A DNA stretch of 36,631 nt from an uncultured Pirellulaceae bacterium (GCA_938010615.1 CALLUY010000138.1:1-36631); one strand, 5' to 3'. Positions 17,901 through 25,795 are shown, counted from the first letter of the stretch. Numbers and translations: made by a program. Notes: generated by a model from the sequence alone, not told the origin.

Positions 17901-18026
17901 TCCGTAGCAATCTCCACATGGTGCAACAACTTGGCCGCAACCACATGGTGTGTCAGCGTTGGCAGTAGTTGACGCAAAAGATGCGACAACACACGCTACC
18001 AACATGCCGAAAAAACGCTTCGACAT
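14919..18026 (-). CDS. YTV-repeat cell envelope protein with Tyr-type and Arg-type 14-residue repeats
   Basis: The 1035-residue product has a signal peptide (cleavage near ANA-DT, residue 25), a Gly/Met/Cys-rich segment (28-118), 19 tandem 14-residue units of the form NYTVQVPYTENVTQ (153-418), a Gly/Cys-rich linker (about 451-550), 18 tandem 14-residue units of the form ETRTRQVPVQRTRT (607-858), and a Gly/Ala tail with three 14- to 15-residue DGGVMGAPVGGAIM-like repeats (915-957) ending in a basic Cys-containing tip (RSRCGCN). The first block is the planctomycete-specific YTV repeat (Pfam YTV), known from Rhodopirellula and thought to belong to the protein-rich cell wall. The many cysteines (about 25-30) suggest disulfide cross-linking. 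An AGGAGGA ribosome binding site, unusually strong for this window, suggests high expression. Secretion and structural role are inferred. Confidence 0.9.
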   Translation of the reverse strand: MSKRFFGMLVACVVASFASTTANADTPCGCGQVVAPCGDCYGSSVVNPYNAGGMVYDGMSSGVSYGGGVVDGGAGMMSGGMVDGGAIVGGGEVIGAAGGAVMGGIVDGGAVGGGGCCGQSIRYETRTIYQSQMTTQMRTVTRTRMRTETRTQNYTVNVQVPVQQTQNYTVMVSEPRTRTESYSVTVPYTENVTQQYNVTVPVQQTREESYSVSVPYTEPVSQNYTVMVPYTENVTQNYTVQVPYTENTTQSFQVTVPYTEMTTQTYNVQVPYTENVSQNYQVSVPYQEMTTQNYTVQVPYTENVTQSYQVSVPYTEMTTQNYTVQVPYTENTTQTYQVTVPYQEMVAQNYTVQVPYTENITQSYQVSVPYTENVTSNYTVQVPYTEQVAQPYTVQVPVTTQVAQNYTVMVPTTQQRTATRMVCQPYTVTRYRTQCVDAGSFQNVTRVVPVNSGVVSYGGGGVVSGGAGLGGGGGIFGGGGCGLLGGGGCRARSSCGCSSCGCASSCGGCGSACGGGCGSGGGLLGGGILAGGAGGSYGGGAVVSGGGCGPSYQTVTTRVYVPRRVQQQVPYQVTMNRQVPQQYTYNVTVNVPQTQTRMVNQTSYRTETRQRMVAVQRCRTETRTRTTPVTRTRMETRTRQVPVQRMKTETRTRQVPVQRTRVETKTRTVPVQRTRTETRTRQVPVTRTKMETRQRTTQVQKSRTETRTRQVPVQRTRLETRTRTVAVTKMKTEARTRQVPVQRTRTETRTRTVPVTRQRTETRQRTVAVQKQRSETRTRTYNVTKTRLETRTRTVPFTTYKTETKSRTVAVQKSRQETRTREVPYTVQVPQTRTRTVTVMTSQPQTRTRNFTVQVPETYTEQVPYQVCTRVPKTISVPVVVNSGCGASMAAPAMMSAPAMGGTVIDGGMGGSVIDGGVMGAPVGGAIMDGGVMGAPVGGAIMDGGSFGAPVNGGAIIDGGAGSAGAVLDGASYGASFGAPVAAAVSGGAGSYVSVGGGAAGGCGAGAGLGSRLGGGCRLFKGCRLGSRRSRCGCN
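15156..15284 (-). repeat. C-terminal Gly/Ala repeats with 14-residue period
   Basis: Residues 915-957 contain two identical units DGGVMGAPVGGAIM and a third diverged unit of 15 residues (DGGSFGAPVNGGAII). The N-terminal region of the same protein has looser relatives (MSGGMVDGGAIVGG). Confidence 0.85.
15453..16208 (-). repeat. RTR repeat block: 18 units of 42 bp
   Basis: Residues 607-858 divide into 18 consecutive 14-residue units such as ETRTRQVPVQRTRT, ETKTRTVPVQRTRT and ETRQRTVAVQKQRS; the last two start QTRTR. Each central unit carries four to six Arg/Lys. Re-phased by one residue, the unit places Val-Pro exactly where the YTV unit has it. Confidence 0.92.
16377..16676 (-). repeat. Gly/Cys-rich low-complexity linker within the YTV protein
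   Basis: Residues about 451-550 are mostly glycine with about twelve cysteines, including CGCSSCGCASSCGGCGSACG. It separates the tyrosine-type and arginine-type repeat blocks and could be a flexible, cross-linkable hinge. Confidence 0.85.
16773..17570 (-). repeat. YTV repeat block: 19 units of 42 bp
   Basis: Residues 153-418 divide without gaps into 19 units of exactly 14 residues, such as SYSVTVPYTENVTQ, NYTVQVPYTENTTQ and TYQVTVPYQEMVAQ. Position 2 is aromatic (Tyr, once Phe) in every unit and position 4 is Val in every unit; Val-Pro is at positions 6-7 in nearly all. Units partly alternate between an NYTVQV and an SYQVSV/TYQVTV type, suggesting an 84-bp higher-order period. Confidence 0.93.
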
Positions 18027-18033
18027 AAAAGGG

Positions 18034-18040
18034 TCCTCCT
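18034..18040 (-). promoter_or_regulatory. strong Shine-Dalgarno site of the YTV gene
   Basis: On the minus strand AGGAGGA ends seven bases before the ATG (18024-18026). Most other genes here have weak or no such site, so this supports both the start choice and high expression. Confidence 0.8.
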
Positions 18041-18589
18041 CGAACGAGACTCAAACAAATTTCAATCGATATCACCACGATGTGACATCACGAATTCAAA
18101 ACAAAGGGCAAAATCAACTCATCGTTGATTCCGCGGTGATACGCAAAAACAGGGCGATTGTTCCCAGTTCTCATCGCGGCAGATTCTAACTAGCCCGCTA
18201 GGACTGTCAATCAGCCACATTTATGCCTACCACCGCAGCTTGCGCGAACGCTGAACCCAGCTTTTCCCGCAAACCCATTGATTCGAGCTATAACTTAACC
18301 TAGCCCACGCCGTTTTCCATGTTTTACAAACTACTTTCGCAAAATAATCCGGATTTTCTTCGTAGCCTACCTACAGCCCATTTTTCCGTCTTTTTACCGG
18401 ATCGGTTTACGTTTACACCGCCGGACACCGAAGCGGTAACCTTTTACTGCCTGTTGCTGTTTTGAATCACTCCCCGCTAATGTCAGTGTTTCCCGGGTTA
18501 TACGCCATTAGAGTTAGCCTCCGACGCCATTTTCGATCCGAACCAACTGCTTCTGACAATCCTCAACCTCAATTTATCGAGCTCAAAAT
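18041..18589. other. divergent intergenic region upstream of the YTV gene
   Basis: About 550 bases lie between the YTV gene and the PepSY-type gene. No open frame is convincing (one of 79 codons at 17950-18189 overlaps the YTV start antisense). Promoters for both genes must be here; I could not choose a -35/-10 pair. A small hairpin, CTAGC-CC-GCTAG, lies near 18191-18202. Confidence 0.4.
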
Positions 18590-19129
18590 ATGAATCGATG
18601 GTCCAGAAAGCTTCATCGGTGGGGTGCGATCCTGATCGCTGTTCCGACTTTGCTGGTAATCACAACAGGCTTGATGCTGCAATTGAAGAAAGAAGTTTCT
18701 TGGATTCAGCCGCCCACGATCAAAGGATCTTCATCGCAGCCTTCGATAAGTTGGGAAACCGTGCTCGATTCAGCCATCGCTATTGATGAAGCAGGCGTCA
18801 GCACCTGGGATGACATCGATCGATTAGACGTTCGACCGGCTAAAGGAGTGATCAAAATTCGCTGCAAGAACAACTGGGAAGTTCAACTCGACGCCAGCAA
18901 TGCAAACGTTTTGTCTTCCGCCTATCGACGTAGTGACCTAATAGAGTCACTTCACGACGGTTCTTTCTTCTCCGACTACACCAAGCTCTACGTATTCTTC
19001 GCCAATGGCTTGGTCCTTTTCGGATTGTGGCTAACCGGAATGTACCTTTGGTACTTGCCCATCAAAGCCAGATCGCAAAAGAAGAAACGATTGGCGTCCA
19101 AGAATAAGCGTTCAACTCAACCGGAGTAA
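18590..19129 (+). CDS. PepSY-associated membrane protein
   Basis: The 179-residue product starts MNRWSRKLHRWGAILIAVP, the R-K-x-HRW(x)G start of PepSY-associated transmembrane proteins, with the first helix at about residues 12-30. A periplasmic PepSY-like domain follows (about 50-125: SWETVLDSAIAID, then RLDVRPAKGVIKIRCKNNWEVQLDA), then SLHDGSFFSDYTKLYVFFANGLVLFGLWLTGMYLWYLP containing the second helix. The L-H-D-G-x-F motif before that helix is typical. Such proteins are inner-membrane proteins often tied to metal, heme or siderophore reduction, but no specific role can be assigned. Here it stands alone, convergent with galE (13 bases between stops). Confidence 0.8.
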   Translation: MNRWSRKLHRWGAILIAVPTLLVITTGLMLQLKKEVSWIQPPTIKGSSSQPSISWETVLDSAIAIDEAGVSTWDDIDRLDVRPAKGVIKIRCKNNWEVQLDASNANVLSSAYRRSDLIESLHDGSFFSDYTKLYVFFANGLVLFGLWLTGMYLWYLPIKARSQKKKRLASKNKRSTQPE

Positions 19130-19142
19130 ATTCTGGATCTGC

Positions 19143-20153
19143 CTAGTCGAGTTTCGATTCGACCAACATTTTGTTTGCGTAACCGTTCGGGTTGTTGCGA
19201 TGCCAATTCCATGCAGTTTCAATGATCGGCTTCGCGGTCGTGTACTGCGGTTCCCAACCGAGTTCTTTTTTTGCACGCGATGCGTTGGCAACAAGTTCAG
19301 GTGGATCTCCTGCGCGACGGTCGCCATCAACACTCGCAATGTCGACGCCGGAAACTTCGCGACACGTTTCAATAATCTGCCGAACACTGAGACCGGTTCC
19401 AGTCCCAAGATTTAGTTCGATTCCTTTTCCGTGTTTCAATCGCTCCATCGCCCGCAGGTGAGCATCCGCCAAGTCATCAACATGAATGTAGTCCCGAACG
19501 CAACTGCCATCAGCCGTTGGCCAATCAGAACCAAACACGGTGACATTTTCTCGCTGCCCCAATGCAACTTGCAACACAATTGGAATCAAATGAGATTCCG
19601 GTGAATGATCTTCGCCGATACCTCCCAGCGGCGATGCGCCGGCGGCATTGAAGTATCGCAACGTCGCGAAACCAAAATTGTGCGCTTCAGAATAATCGCG
19701 AAGCGCCCTTTCAATCACGAGCTTCGTAAACCCGTACGGGTTCACTGGATCCTGCGGCGTCGCTTCAGAAATTGGAACCGACGCTGGAACACCGTAGGTT
19801 GCACAGGTACTCGAAAAAACAATTTTCCGCACGTTGGTCTCTCGCATCGCCTCAAGCATCGTCAGCGTGTTGACCACATTATTCTGATAGTACTTGGCAG
19901 GGTTCACGCACGATTCACCGACCAGTGCACAAGCGGCAAAGTGCATCACGATGTCGATCTTGTTGTCGCCAAGAATACTCTTCACCAACGCCGAATCGTT
20001 CATATTCCCAACGATCAACTCTCCGGCGGTCACGGCTTGCATAAAGCCCGACGACAGATTGTCGAGAACCCAGACTTTGTGGCCCGCACTGTCCAACAGT
20101 CGCACCATGTGCGATCCAATATAGCCGGCTCCACCAATTACAAGAACGTTCAT
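19143..20153 (-). CDS. galE: UDP-glucose 4-epimerase
   Basis: This 336-residue protein (E. coli GalE is 338) is an extended short-chain dehydrogenase. The NAD-binding motif is GGAGYIGS (7-14), followed by LDNLSSG. The catalytic serine/threonine lies in FSSTCATYG (about 113-121), and the Tyr-x-x-x-Lys pair is YGFTK (Tyr140, Lys144). NPYGFTK, AAGA and VRDYIHVDDLADAH are GalE-specific landmarks. It interconverts UDP-glucose and UDP-galactose (perhaps also the N-acetyl forms), feeding galactose into surface glycans. It lies 45 bases downstream of a large glycosyltransferase gene on the same strand, so they are probably co-transcribed. Confidence 0.95.
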   Translation of the reverse strand: MNVLVIGGAGYIGSHMVRLLDSAGHKVWVLDNLSSGFMQAVTAGELIVGNMNDSALVKSILGDNKIDIVMHFAACALVGESCVNPAKYYQNNVVNTLTMLEAMRETNVRKIVFSSTCATYGVPASVPISEATPQDPVNPYGFTKLVIERALRDYSEAHNFGFATLRYFNAAGASPLGGIGEDHSPESHLIPIVLQVALGQRENVTVFGSDWPTADGSCVRDYIHVDDLADAHLRAMERLKHGKGIELNLGTGTGLSVRQIIETCREVSGVDIASVDGDRRAGDPPELVANASRAKKELGWEPQYTTAKPIIETAWNWHRNNPNGYANKMLVESKLD

Positions 20154-20198
20154 AAGTCACACAAGCTCTACAGAGACAGTTGGATCAAAAATCCCAAG

Positions 20199-22169
20199 TC
20201 AGGCAACGCGTCGGCCAGCATCACGTCCACCGACCATAAATTCAAGAGTTCGGTTCGGGTCATGCATCCTCCACCACGGATGTGAGAACTCTTGCGCTGA
20301 TTGAAGATAGTGATCCAAATGCTCCACCATTTCAACAACCGCATCATCAATCGACTCAGCATCAGCAAAAATCAATCCTACTCGGCCCAAAGGAATCTCG
20401 CTCGCATCGGGAACATCGTACAGGTCAACCGAAAGATTGCCGATCGTTGCCGTTGAGTCATGAAAAGCATTTTCGAATTCAAAGCAAATTTTTTCGCCAC
20501 CCTTTTCCACTCGGAAGATCGCCCTACACTGCCCAGCCGAAAATCGATGCCCAACAATCTGAGTCGACTCTGACACACTGCCATCTCTGCAAGTCTCGAT
20601 GCAACGGATTCGAGCATCAACACCTTGAGTTCGTGGATGACGCCAATCGAAACTAACAATGGCAATATTTTCCTCGGTCGTCTTGGACGCGGTCGCACGA
20701 AATGGATGTCGCTTGCGATCAAATGAAACGAGTCCTCCACTGAGCGGCACATTATGGATATCGAATTGCAACGACCCTAATTCAAGACGATTTGAATGCT
20801 GCATCGACTGCATCATCGAATCAATGTGCCGAAACTGTGGCTCCTGAAGTTGATGAGCCAACCAGCAACCAGCTGGAACGATCACGGGCTTTCCACACGC
20901 TAACAATTCGCCAAGCACTCCGGCTCTTCGACTGTAGTAAGCGCGACTATCGTACAGCAACAAACCGAAATCGGATCCGCGTATGAAATCACAATAATCA
21001 TTCTCTGATAGCGGATGCTGCAAGTAATCAACCACCGGATCACGAAATTGATTCGGTTCACCACTAGGCAACTCCAGCTCCAACTTCTCTTTCCGCAACA
21101 TCTTTCGCTTCGGACGTTGCAGCGCGACCTGTAACCGACCACAGGAAAGATACTCACCCCACAGTGAATCAATAACTCGTTGCAAATGAGCCGCACTGCC
21201 CTTCTCGCGTCGCAGCTCACCAGGACAGACCATTCGAATCGGCGAAGTAGGCTGGGCGATTCGAGGCACCGGCAATTCCGCATCAATGACATCCATCGTC
21301 GTGGCCGATTCTTCGTAGTCTTCACCGACATGCATGGCCAGCTTGATGACATCGCTCCTCGCGCTACCTGATACAGTCGGAGCAAACCTTTCGTTGACGG
21401 GATAGGGCATGCGATAAAATTCGGCGACGTTCAATCGACTGTATTGCTCAACCAGTTCACTCGACGTGCAATAAAAATTCAGTTTATGATCTGGCACGCG
21501 AGACAACGCTGCCAGAAAACAACCACGAACTTTTCGATGCACCTCAGATTGCGTTTCAAATTCTGGTGTCCGCCCGTCGAACAGGTTGTAATGGAATTGC
21601 AAATGCCAATTGGCCAGCCGCGACGATGGCGAACTGGCGAGGTAAATTGCCAACCCCATCAGCTCGAGTTCAGATACCGTCGTCAGAAAGACATGGTCAT
21701 CCGGCATGAATTCCTTTTTCGGAATCGTCTCAAAGAAGCGACTGCAATCACACGCGAACTGCGAGATCAATTTCCGTCTTCGATTTCGGAAGGACTGGGC
21801 TCGATACCATTTGGCACATTTAACGATCGAAGATGTTTTATCAGCACGATCGGTGTCGGCCTCATCCACCATTTTGGCTCGCTTGAGATGCCGCAATCCT
21901 GAAAGCCAGCTCTCTCGCTGATACGTTGTGTTTCGAAAGCTTGGCACAACGGTCGCGATCGAGTGCAGTGAATCGTCTCGTTCCACTGAACTTTCACGAT
22001 TGCGTTTGAATCGGCGATTCGTCGCGACGAAAGTTTCGAACTGACCTTTGCTGGCGGCTCGCGCGATGCAATTCACGTAGTCGAAATGGTGACCACCATT
22101 GCTGCAAAGCGATTGATCGATGATATGAAGCCGTGGCACAGCTGCGTTCCTGCTAGCGAGTTTTGTCAT
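20199..22169 (-). CDS. GT-B-like glycosyltransferase with inserted domain
   Basis: The 656-residue protein has no signal peptide. The N-terminal part has a Rossmann-like first strand and Gly-rich turn (LHIIDQSLCSNGGHHFDYV, residues about 14-32), and the middle part has LANWHLQFHYNLFDG and IRMVCPGELRREKG, the latter like the strand that opens the donor-binding domain of GT-B enzymes. SDFGLLLYDSRAYYSRRAGVLGELLACGKPVIVP (in part; about 399-432) is the donor-site segment that binds nucleotide sugar in GT4-type enzymes. Residues about 460-595 look like a beta-rich insertion, after which VVEMVEHLDHYLQSAQEFSHPWW (in part) resembles the closing GT-B helices. Likely role: a sugar transferase in exopolysaccharide or lipopolysaccharide synthesis, consistent with galE next door. 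Exact family uncertain. Confidence 0.75.
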   Translation of the reverse strand: MTKLASRNAAVPRLHIIDQSLCSNGGHHFDYVNCIARAASKGQFETFVATNRRFKRNRESSVERDDSLHSIATVVPSFRNTTYQRESWLSGLRHLKRAKMVDEADTDRADKTSSIVKCAKWYRAQSFRNRRRKLISQFACDCSRFFETIPKKEFMPDDHVFLTTVSELELMGLAIYLASSPSSRLANWHLQFHYNLFDGRTPEFETQSEVHRKVRGCFLAALSRVPDHKLNFYCTSSELVEQYSRLNVAEFYRMPYPVNERFAPTVSGSARSDVIKLAMHVGEDYEESATTMDVIDAELPVPRIAQPTSPIRMVCPGELRREKGSAAHLQRVIDSLWGEYLSCGRLQVALQRPKRKMLRKEKLELELPSGEPNQFRDPVVDYLQHPLSENDYCDFIRGSDFGLLLYDSRAYYSRRAGVLGELLACGKPVIVPAGCWLAHQLQEPQFRHIDSMMQSMQHSNRLELGSLQFDIHNVPLSGGLVSFDRKRHPFRATASKTTEENIAIVSFDWRHPRTQGVDARIRCIETCRDGSVSESTQIVGHRFSAGQCRAIFRVEKGGEKICFEFENAFHDSTATIGNLSVDLYDVPDASEIPLGRVGLIFADAESIDDAVVEMVEHLDHYLQSAQEFSHPWWRMHDPNRTLEFMVGGRDAGRRVA

Positions 22170-22292
22170 CCTGACACGCCGTATCGTATCTCTTTGCCGC
22201 GTTTCGAATCAACCTCAACTGCCGTCCAAATTTTGCGTTCCACGCAATCCATCCCGCCTCCCTGCGAATCACGCCATGCTACCGGTTGCTTG

Positions 22293-24563
22293 CTAACCTC
22301 CGAAACCGCGGCGTCCTCCGCCACCTTCGTTGTTTTCTCTATCCTTTTTCATTTTCTCATCCTCGTCCTCAAAAGCTTTCTTTCGATCCTCTTCTGCTTT
22401 CTCATCGGCAGCAAATGGGTCAGCTTCCCGGCCCGGAGGTGAAGTCGAAATCACTTCGATGCCACGCAATCCCAGCTTGGAGACTCCGAAACCGCGACTG
22501 TACTTTGGATCAATGATCTCAATGTCAGGTTCAACGTTCTTAAAAAAGTTCAACTGAGGCTTTTGATATTTATTCAACTCAGTTTGAACATCGCCTTCGA
22601 TATAACTCGGAGCTCCCGTTGACGTTCCTGACTGCCACAGGATCGTATCGTCTCGATAAATTTTCAGATTCGAATAGTGAGGTCTGAAAGTGGCCTTTTC
22701 AGTTTTCGTGGAATCCAAACCGGCGTGAAATGGGCGGTACTCCACCGTCTGCGATTTTCCTCGCCCCATAGAAGCCACCAAAACGATTTCAGCGTCGTCC
22801 GAAAACTTCCAGCCGTTGTCTTTGATGACATCCATCAGCCAATCTTCAACCTGCTCCGGATCCGTCGTATCTTTGGCGTCGATCGCTACGGGAGTCCCTT
22901 CCTTCAAGATCATCAAAGATTGTCGATCGATATCCTGCGTGGTTTCCGCCACTCCGGGGCCGGGCAAGCTCACGCATCCGACCGCAATCGATCCGCCAAA
23001 CGGATCAGGCTGGGCCACGTAGAACACTTTGCCGTCAACCATTCGACTCTTATAAGGATCCTTGTTCAGAAAGTACTGGCTCACATCCATTTCGTAACTC
23101 CAGACCGGCAGCCTGAGCGATAATCGGTAGAGCGTTCGATTGCGTGAGTTCTGTCCGACGACGTGATCGTCATCCACCCAATCAATTCGTGACGAAAATG
23201 GAGAACCCATCAAAGGAGCCGGATAAACTTTTGGCTCCGATTCGCCGGAAGCCAAATCCCATACATAAATGTTCCTTTCAGACAACGCAGCGAGTTTCGT
23301 GCCGTCCGGATTTACATTTGCTCCTGAAACATGCCGATCAGGTACTGTGAACACATTGGTCGTTTCTCCAGTCGCCGCATCCACGATTCGAACATTCCCA
23401 TCTTCGGGAACGATTAAGTGCTTTCTGTCAGGACTAATGACTAATGGAGCATCGAAGAAGCTGCCAACCTTGAATCGATACAACTCTTTCTTATCGACAA
23501 AGTCCCATGCGATATATTCCTGTCGACCGCCCTTGGCCACCACGATCCGGTCGTTGACAACCCTTGTAAACTCAGACCCCATAAACCAATCACTCCAAGG
23601 AATATCATGTTCCCAGCAGACGACTGGTTTGACTTCTTTGCTCTTGGGCTTCATTTTCCAAACCGTAAAGAAGCTTGCATCATTGTCACCATCTGCTTTT
23701 CGAAACGTAACCAACAAGCTGTGCCTCGGGTTGTAATCCAACGGGTGATGTTCGTGTGGAACGGCGACGGCGCTGAGCGCCTTCTTTGACTTCAACGAAA
23801 CCCAGTACACTTGGCTCTGAAACCTTGCTCCGCTGTCAAACGGATTCCGCTCCCAGGCGGACATCAACACCAACTGATCCGGGCCACCGACAGGGATCAT
23901 GGCGACCAAATCTTGTCTCTTGCGAACGAATCCAAAACCAACTCCAGCCTGCTTGAAGTCTCGCATGTATTTTGGCAATTCACCCAGCGGTGCGATGTCA
24001 CCACCACCGGAACCAGCGCCGGAACTGGCAAACGTTGATTGACTCCCAAAGCTGCTGCCCTCAAAGCGTTCAATTTCTGGCAGCCGGGGAGTTCTGGCCG
24101 GAATCTCGCCTCGCAACGCGGCCTTGTCAATTTTGGCGACCAACTTGGCGACATACTTATTGTCTTTGTCACATAGCTTTGAAAGTTCAATCTCCAATTC
24201 TGATTCATCTTCTTTCATGACGGTGATCTTGCCATCATCACCGAGACTCATCAGAGCTCCGTTAATGGTGAACTTGCCGCTGGTGCTGGCCCACTTTCTC
24301 GAGTAATCCATCGCATCGATTTCATTGAGTTTCCGCACGTTGCTTCGCAGGAACACATCCTGCTTGGAATTGACGAACGTGTACTCGACCAGCAACTTCT
24401 TGCTCTTCCGATCGATCACGACGCCACGGCGCCATTCGCCCAGAAAATATACGTAGACTTCTTCGTCAATTTCCACTCTCGATTGAGCTTGTGCCGCAGA
24501 CACAAATAGAGAGCAAAACAGAAACGCCACGATAAAGATCAATCTTTGAATTTTCTGAGACAT
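22293..24563 (-). CDS. SHD1-domain secreted protein with WD40-like propeller
   Basis: I chose the ATG at 24563 because the signal peptide (MSQKIQRLIFIVAFLFCSLFV to AQAQ, about 27 residues) starts there; an upstream in-frame start would add 36 residues before it. This gives 756 residues. Residues about 86-139 form an SHD1 (SLA1 homology domain 1) module as found across planctomycetes: SRKWASTSGKFTINGALMSL, then KITVMKEDESELEIELSKL and DNKYV. A long region (about 190-520) has WD40/YncE-like strands, for example ISPDRKHLIVPEDGNVRIVDAATGE and DGTKLAALSERNIYVWDLASGE. The C-terminal part is mixed and ends with a Glu/Asp/Lys-rich helix and a Gly-rich tail (GGGGRRGFGG). Extracytoplasmic location is likely; function unknown. 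Confidence 0.85.
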   Translation of the reverse strand: MSQKIQRLIFIVAFLFCSLFVSAAQAQSRVEIDEEVYVYFLGEWRRGVVIDRKSKKLLVEYTFVNSKQDVFLRSNVRKLNEIDAMDYSRKWASTSGKFTINGALMSLGDDGKITVMKEDESELEIELSKLCDKDNKYVAKLVAKIDKAALRGEIPARTPRLPEIERFEGSSFGSQSTFASSGAGSGGGDIAPLGELPKYMRDFKQAGVGFGFVRKRQDLVAMIPVGGPDQLVLMSAWERNPFDSGARFQSQVYWVSLKSKKALSAVAVPHEHHPLDYNPRHSLLVTFRKADGDNDASFFTVWKMKPKSKEVKPVVCWEHDIPWSDWFMGSEFTRVVNDRIVVAKGGRQEYIAWDFVDKKELYRFKVGSFFDAPLVISPDRKHLIVPEDGNVRIVDAATGETTNVFTVPDRHVSGANVNPDGTKLAALSERNIYVWDLASGESEPKVYPAPLMGSPFSSRIDWVDDDHVVGQNSRNRTLYRLSLRLPVWSYEMDVSQYFLNKDPYKSRMVDGKVFYVAQPDPFGGSIAVGCVSLPGPGVAETTQDIDRQSLMILKEGTPVAIDAKDTTDPEQVEDWLMDVIKDNGWKFSDDAEIVLVASMGRGKSQTVEYRPFHAGLDSTKTEKATFRPHYSNLKIYRDDTILWQSGTSTGAPSYIEGDVQTELNKYQKPQLNFFKNVEPDIEIIDPKYSRGFGVSKLGLRGIEVISTSPPGREADPFAADEKAEEDRKKAFEDEDEKMKKDRENNEGGGGRRGFGG

Positions 24564-24778
24564 TGGATATTCACATGCACCGAGAAGAATGAGTAACGCC
24601 ACCGCGTCAAGCCAGAACCAACACAGTTTTTCTGCCAGCATTATTACAGTTTCAAATTGCGATTGACGCAAGATTACGCAATTTCATAAATTGCCCCACG
24701 CAGGCAGGCTGAGGGAACCAAGGATGGTTCTGTGGCCGCAAATGGATTTCACGCCTGCATTTTCAAAACATTGGTGCC

Positions 24779-25711
24779 ATGACAAAGACCCGCAAACACG
24801 TCGTCATCCTGCCTCACTTTTGCGAAGAGGAAGTCGATCGTTACGTTCAGATCGCTGAGCTCATGAAATCGTGGCCCAAGCCCAAAGTCGAAACGGACTT
24901 CCTGCTGGCAGCGAGCCCGAAGCGCGAACCTTCTCAACGTCTCGTCGAAGCCTACAGCGGCTTGGGTAATGCCATCCCTTTCCAATGCCCGACTCAGATT
25001 TTTGGATATCCAGAAGGGCCCGGAGCCATGTTTTGGGACTGCATGCAGTTCATCGAGCAAAACTACGCGGGCAACGACGGTTTCAGTTTGTGGCTCGAAT
25101 CTGACATGTGCCCGACGCAAACGGATTGGGTCGATCGCCTTTCGGATATGTGGTACACCGGCCAGCAACGACCGCTCATGATGGGCTGCTACGTTCCAGA
25201 AGTTTACAAATACAGAATCCTTAAACGACCTAAACGAATCCTCGAACCGCACATTAACGGCGGAGCCTGCTACGCCATGAACTTCGCGTCGCAAATGCCT
25301 CCTGAAGCTCGCGAAGGCGTCTTTGACATGGCCGTTTACCAATTCGCCAAAGAACGCGGATTGGCTCGTGAATGTCGAGCGATCTCATTTTCTACGACGG
25401 ATCGCGTTCGCCGAGACTTAATGGATTCTTCCAAGGTCCTACTTCATGGATTCATGCAAGAAAAAGATCAGTTCATCGAAGATTGCATTCGTCCGCTGGA
25501 AGAATCAGAGCTTCAGAAAGCGAAGTGGAACGTCTTGCGGGAACAAATTGAAACGACTCGTCGCCGACTACGCGTCTGGTTTGTGCGACGCGGACGACAA
25601 GCAATGCTGGAGAATATGTTTTTGGCAAAGCAACGCCATGAAAATAAAAATCCAGTTGAAAACTTACTGAGTGAAGTTTCACCAAAACTGACATCCCGAA
25701 GAGCAGCGTGA
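24779..25711 (+). CDS. GT-A-like glycosyltransferase-related protein
   Basis: The 310-residue product has no signal peptide or membrane segment. It starts with a beta strand after a basic tip (RKHVVILPHFCEEEVDRYVQ), and residues about 101-112 (GFSLWLESDMCP) resemble the acidic metal-site strand (DxD-like, here ESD) of GT-A enzymes. EPHINGGACYAMNF (about 156-169) resembles the acceptor-side motif after that strand. The C-terminal third is helical and Arg-rich. Its neighbours (an interrupted GT4 enzyme downstream on the same strand; GT and galE upstream on the other strand) support a sugar-transfer role, but I cannot name a family. It is divergent from the SHD1 gene. Confidence 0.65.
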   Translation: MTKTRKHVVILPHFCEEEVDRYVQIAELMKSWPKPKVETDFLLAASPKREPSQRLVEAYSGLGNAIPFQCPTQIFGYPEGPGAMFWDCMQFIEQNYAGNDGFSLWLESDMCPTQTDWVDRLSDMWYTGQQRPLMMGCYVPEVYKYRILKRPKRILEPHINGGACYAMNFASQMPPEAREGVFDMAVYQFAKERGLARECRAISFSTTDRVRRDLMDSSKVLLHGFMQEKDQFIEDCIRPLEESELQKAKWNVLREQIETTRRRLRVWFVRRGRQAMLENMFLAKQRHENKNPVENLLSEVSPKLTSRRAA

Positions 25712-25730
25712 CACGACAGGAAGCTTTGTA

Positions 25731-25753
25731 GCGGAAGTCGTAACGAGTTCCGC
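25731..25753. repeat. near-palindromic intergenic element
   Basis: GCGGAA-gTCGTaACGAg-TTCCGC is a 23-base near-perfect palindrome; only the centre and one symmetric pair fail to match. It sits in the 84-base gap between two glycosyltransferase-type genes. I recall similar short palindromes in planctomycete intergenic regions, but cannot verify copy number here. Confidence 0.5.
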
Positions 25754-25795
25754 GACGTTCTTGAACGGCATTGCGATTAACGCAGGAGCGAAAAC

